From the NCBI GenBank assembly GCA_903868295.1, contig CAIPUQ010000241.1:1-5861 (forward strand): DNA of 5,861 nt. The letters run 5' to 3'. Under the pieces are notes generated by a model. That model ran no database searches. It was not told the DNA's origin and saw nothing but the letters and a program-made list of their open reading frames with translations. This DNA comes from an uncultured Roseiflexaceae bacterium. Lineage in GTDB: Bacteria > Chloroflexota > Chloroflexia > Chloroflexales > Roseiflexaceae. Each line of letters starts with the position of its first letter. The stretch's first letter is position 1. Position numbers and translations under genes: made by a program. This document shows positions 5,467-5,861 of the stretch, one piece after another.

Positions 5467-5542
5467 GCGCAGTCTATCGTCTGTGGTGCGGAGTGTTGTA
5501 CAATTCAGGTATTGACTGCGTACGCTGGCGAAAGTAGGCCCT

Positions 5543-5861
5543 ATGAATTTCCTCGGGATCGGCCCCGGTGAATTTTTCTTTGTCATTATCATCGCGCTCG
5601 TCGTACTCGGCCCCGAACGCTTGCCTGCCTTTGCGCGGAGCCTCGGGTCATCGATTATCCGCTTGCGGAACTGGCTAAACGCATCACCGGATGCTAAGAT
5701 GCTGCTCCAAATCCAAAACGAGCTTCAAACCGAAATCAACGAAATCCGCTCGACACTGCGCGAAGTCACCAGCAGTGTACGGAGCGACCTCAACGATACA
5801 ACCAAAACCCTTTCTTTGACCACGTCGTCACTCAACGCCGCAATCACAGACGCAGCCCAAA
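5543..5861 (+). CDS. TatA/TatB-family twin-arginine translocation protein, N-terminal part (runs off right edge)
   Basis: The first 106 codons are present. The protein starts MNFLGIGPGEFFFVIIIALV: a short N terminus, one hydrophobic membrane helix (about 10-23), the conserved hinge LGPERLP (22-28) and an amphipathic helix (AFARSLGSSIIRLRNWL). This is the MttA/Hcf106 fold of the Tat export system, which moves folded proteins across the cytoplasmic membrane. The LGPERLP hinge and the long following region (residues 53-106) fit TatB or a TatA/B hybrid better than a short TatA. That region is helical, with spaced Leu/Ile in MLLQIQNELQTEINEIRSTL, then Ser/Thr-rich. The ATG at 5543 is the natural start: the GP turn and membrane helix follow at once. 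Its ribosome site is weak (TAGG, 4 bases away). It lies 76 bases after the acpP terminator, so it needs its own promoter; only a weak TACAAT at about 5498-5503 was seen. No tatC is in view. Confidence 0.88.
   Translation, partial: MNFLGIGPGEFFFVIIIALVVLGPERLPAFARSLGSSIIRLRNWLNASPDAKMLLQIQNELQTEINEIRSTLREVTSSVRSDLNDTTKTLSLTTSSLNAAITDAAQ

Noticed and set aside
5496..5503. TTGTACAA palindrome, with related GTTGTACA at 3865-3872 and TTGTACAT at 3831-3838
   Set aside because: Three short, differently placed matches, one of them inside a hairpin, are too weak to call an operator family.
5512..5540. TTGACT (5512-5517) as the -35 of the Tat gene
   Set aside because: The position 17 bases downstream is TAGGCC, not a -10, and transcription would begin at or past the start codon.
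1..5861. CRISPR array, tRNA, rRNA, insertion sequence or phage genes
   Set aside because: No spaced direct repeats, cloverleaf, transposase or terminal repeats were seen; the genes are housekeeping or metabolic.

Overview
The window is ordinary bacterial chromosome with a housekeeping core. By eye it is moderately GC-rich. The gene set (polynucleotide phosphorylase, ribosomal protein S15, an Asp23/Gls24-like protein, NusB, acyl carrier protein, a TatA/TatB protein) and the look of the PNPase and NusB proteins suggest Chloroflexota, perhaps Chloroflexales. That placement is recalled family resemblance, not a search result. I see no mobile element, CRISPR array, tRNA or rRNA.

Left part (1-1396): the 5' end of an aldo/keto reductase gene runs leftwards off the window. 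Diverging from it is a complete 2-oxoglutarate/Fe(II) oxygenase of the isopenicillin-N-synthase-like family, with a TATAAT-rich promoter region between them. The oxygenase and pnp converge on a 40-bp near-perfect palindrome (1404-1443).

Middle (1455-4266, minus strand): rpsO is followed by pnp, the classical rpsO-pnp pair of translation and RNA decay. The rpsO leader has two tidy hairpins. The rpsO-pnp gap holds a strong stem-loop just after rpsO, then a second, 55-nt imperfect stem-loop in the pnp leader. This layout recalls the terminator plus RNase III-processed pnp leader of Escherichia coli, but the sequence here is its own.

Right part (4270-5861, plus strand): a promoter lying back to back with the rpsO promoter drives a small Asp23/Gls24-like gene that overlaps nusB by 8 bases. 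The acpP gene follows after a short gap carrying a perfect 15-bp dyad (GGTCTGACC core) beside a candidate extended -10. A textbook intrinsic terminator closes acpP, and a TatA/TatB-family gene runs off the right edge.

No wholly new system is evident. The points worth a second look are regulatory: the rpsO and pnp leaders, the shared divergent promoter region with a possibly leaderless start, and the acpP operator-like dyad.
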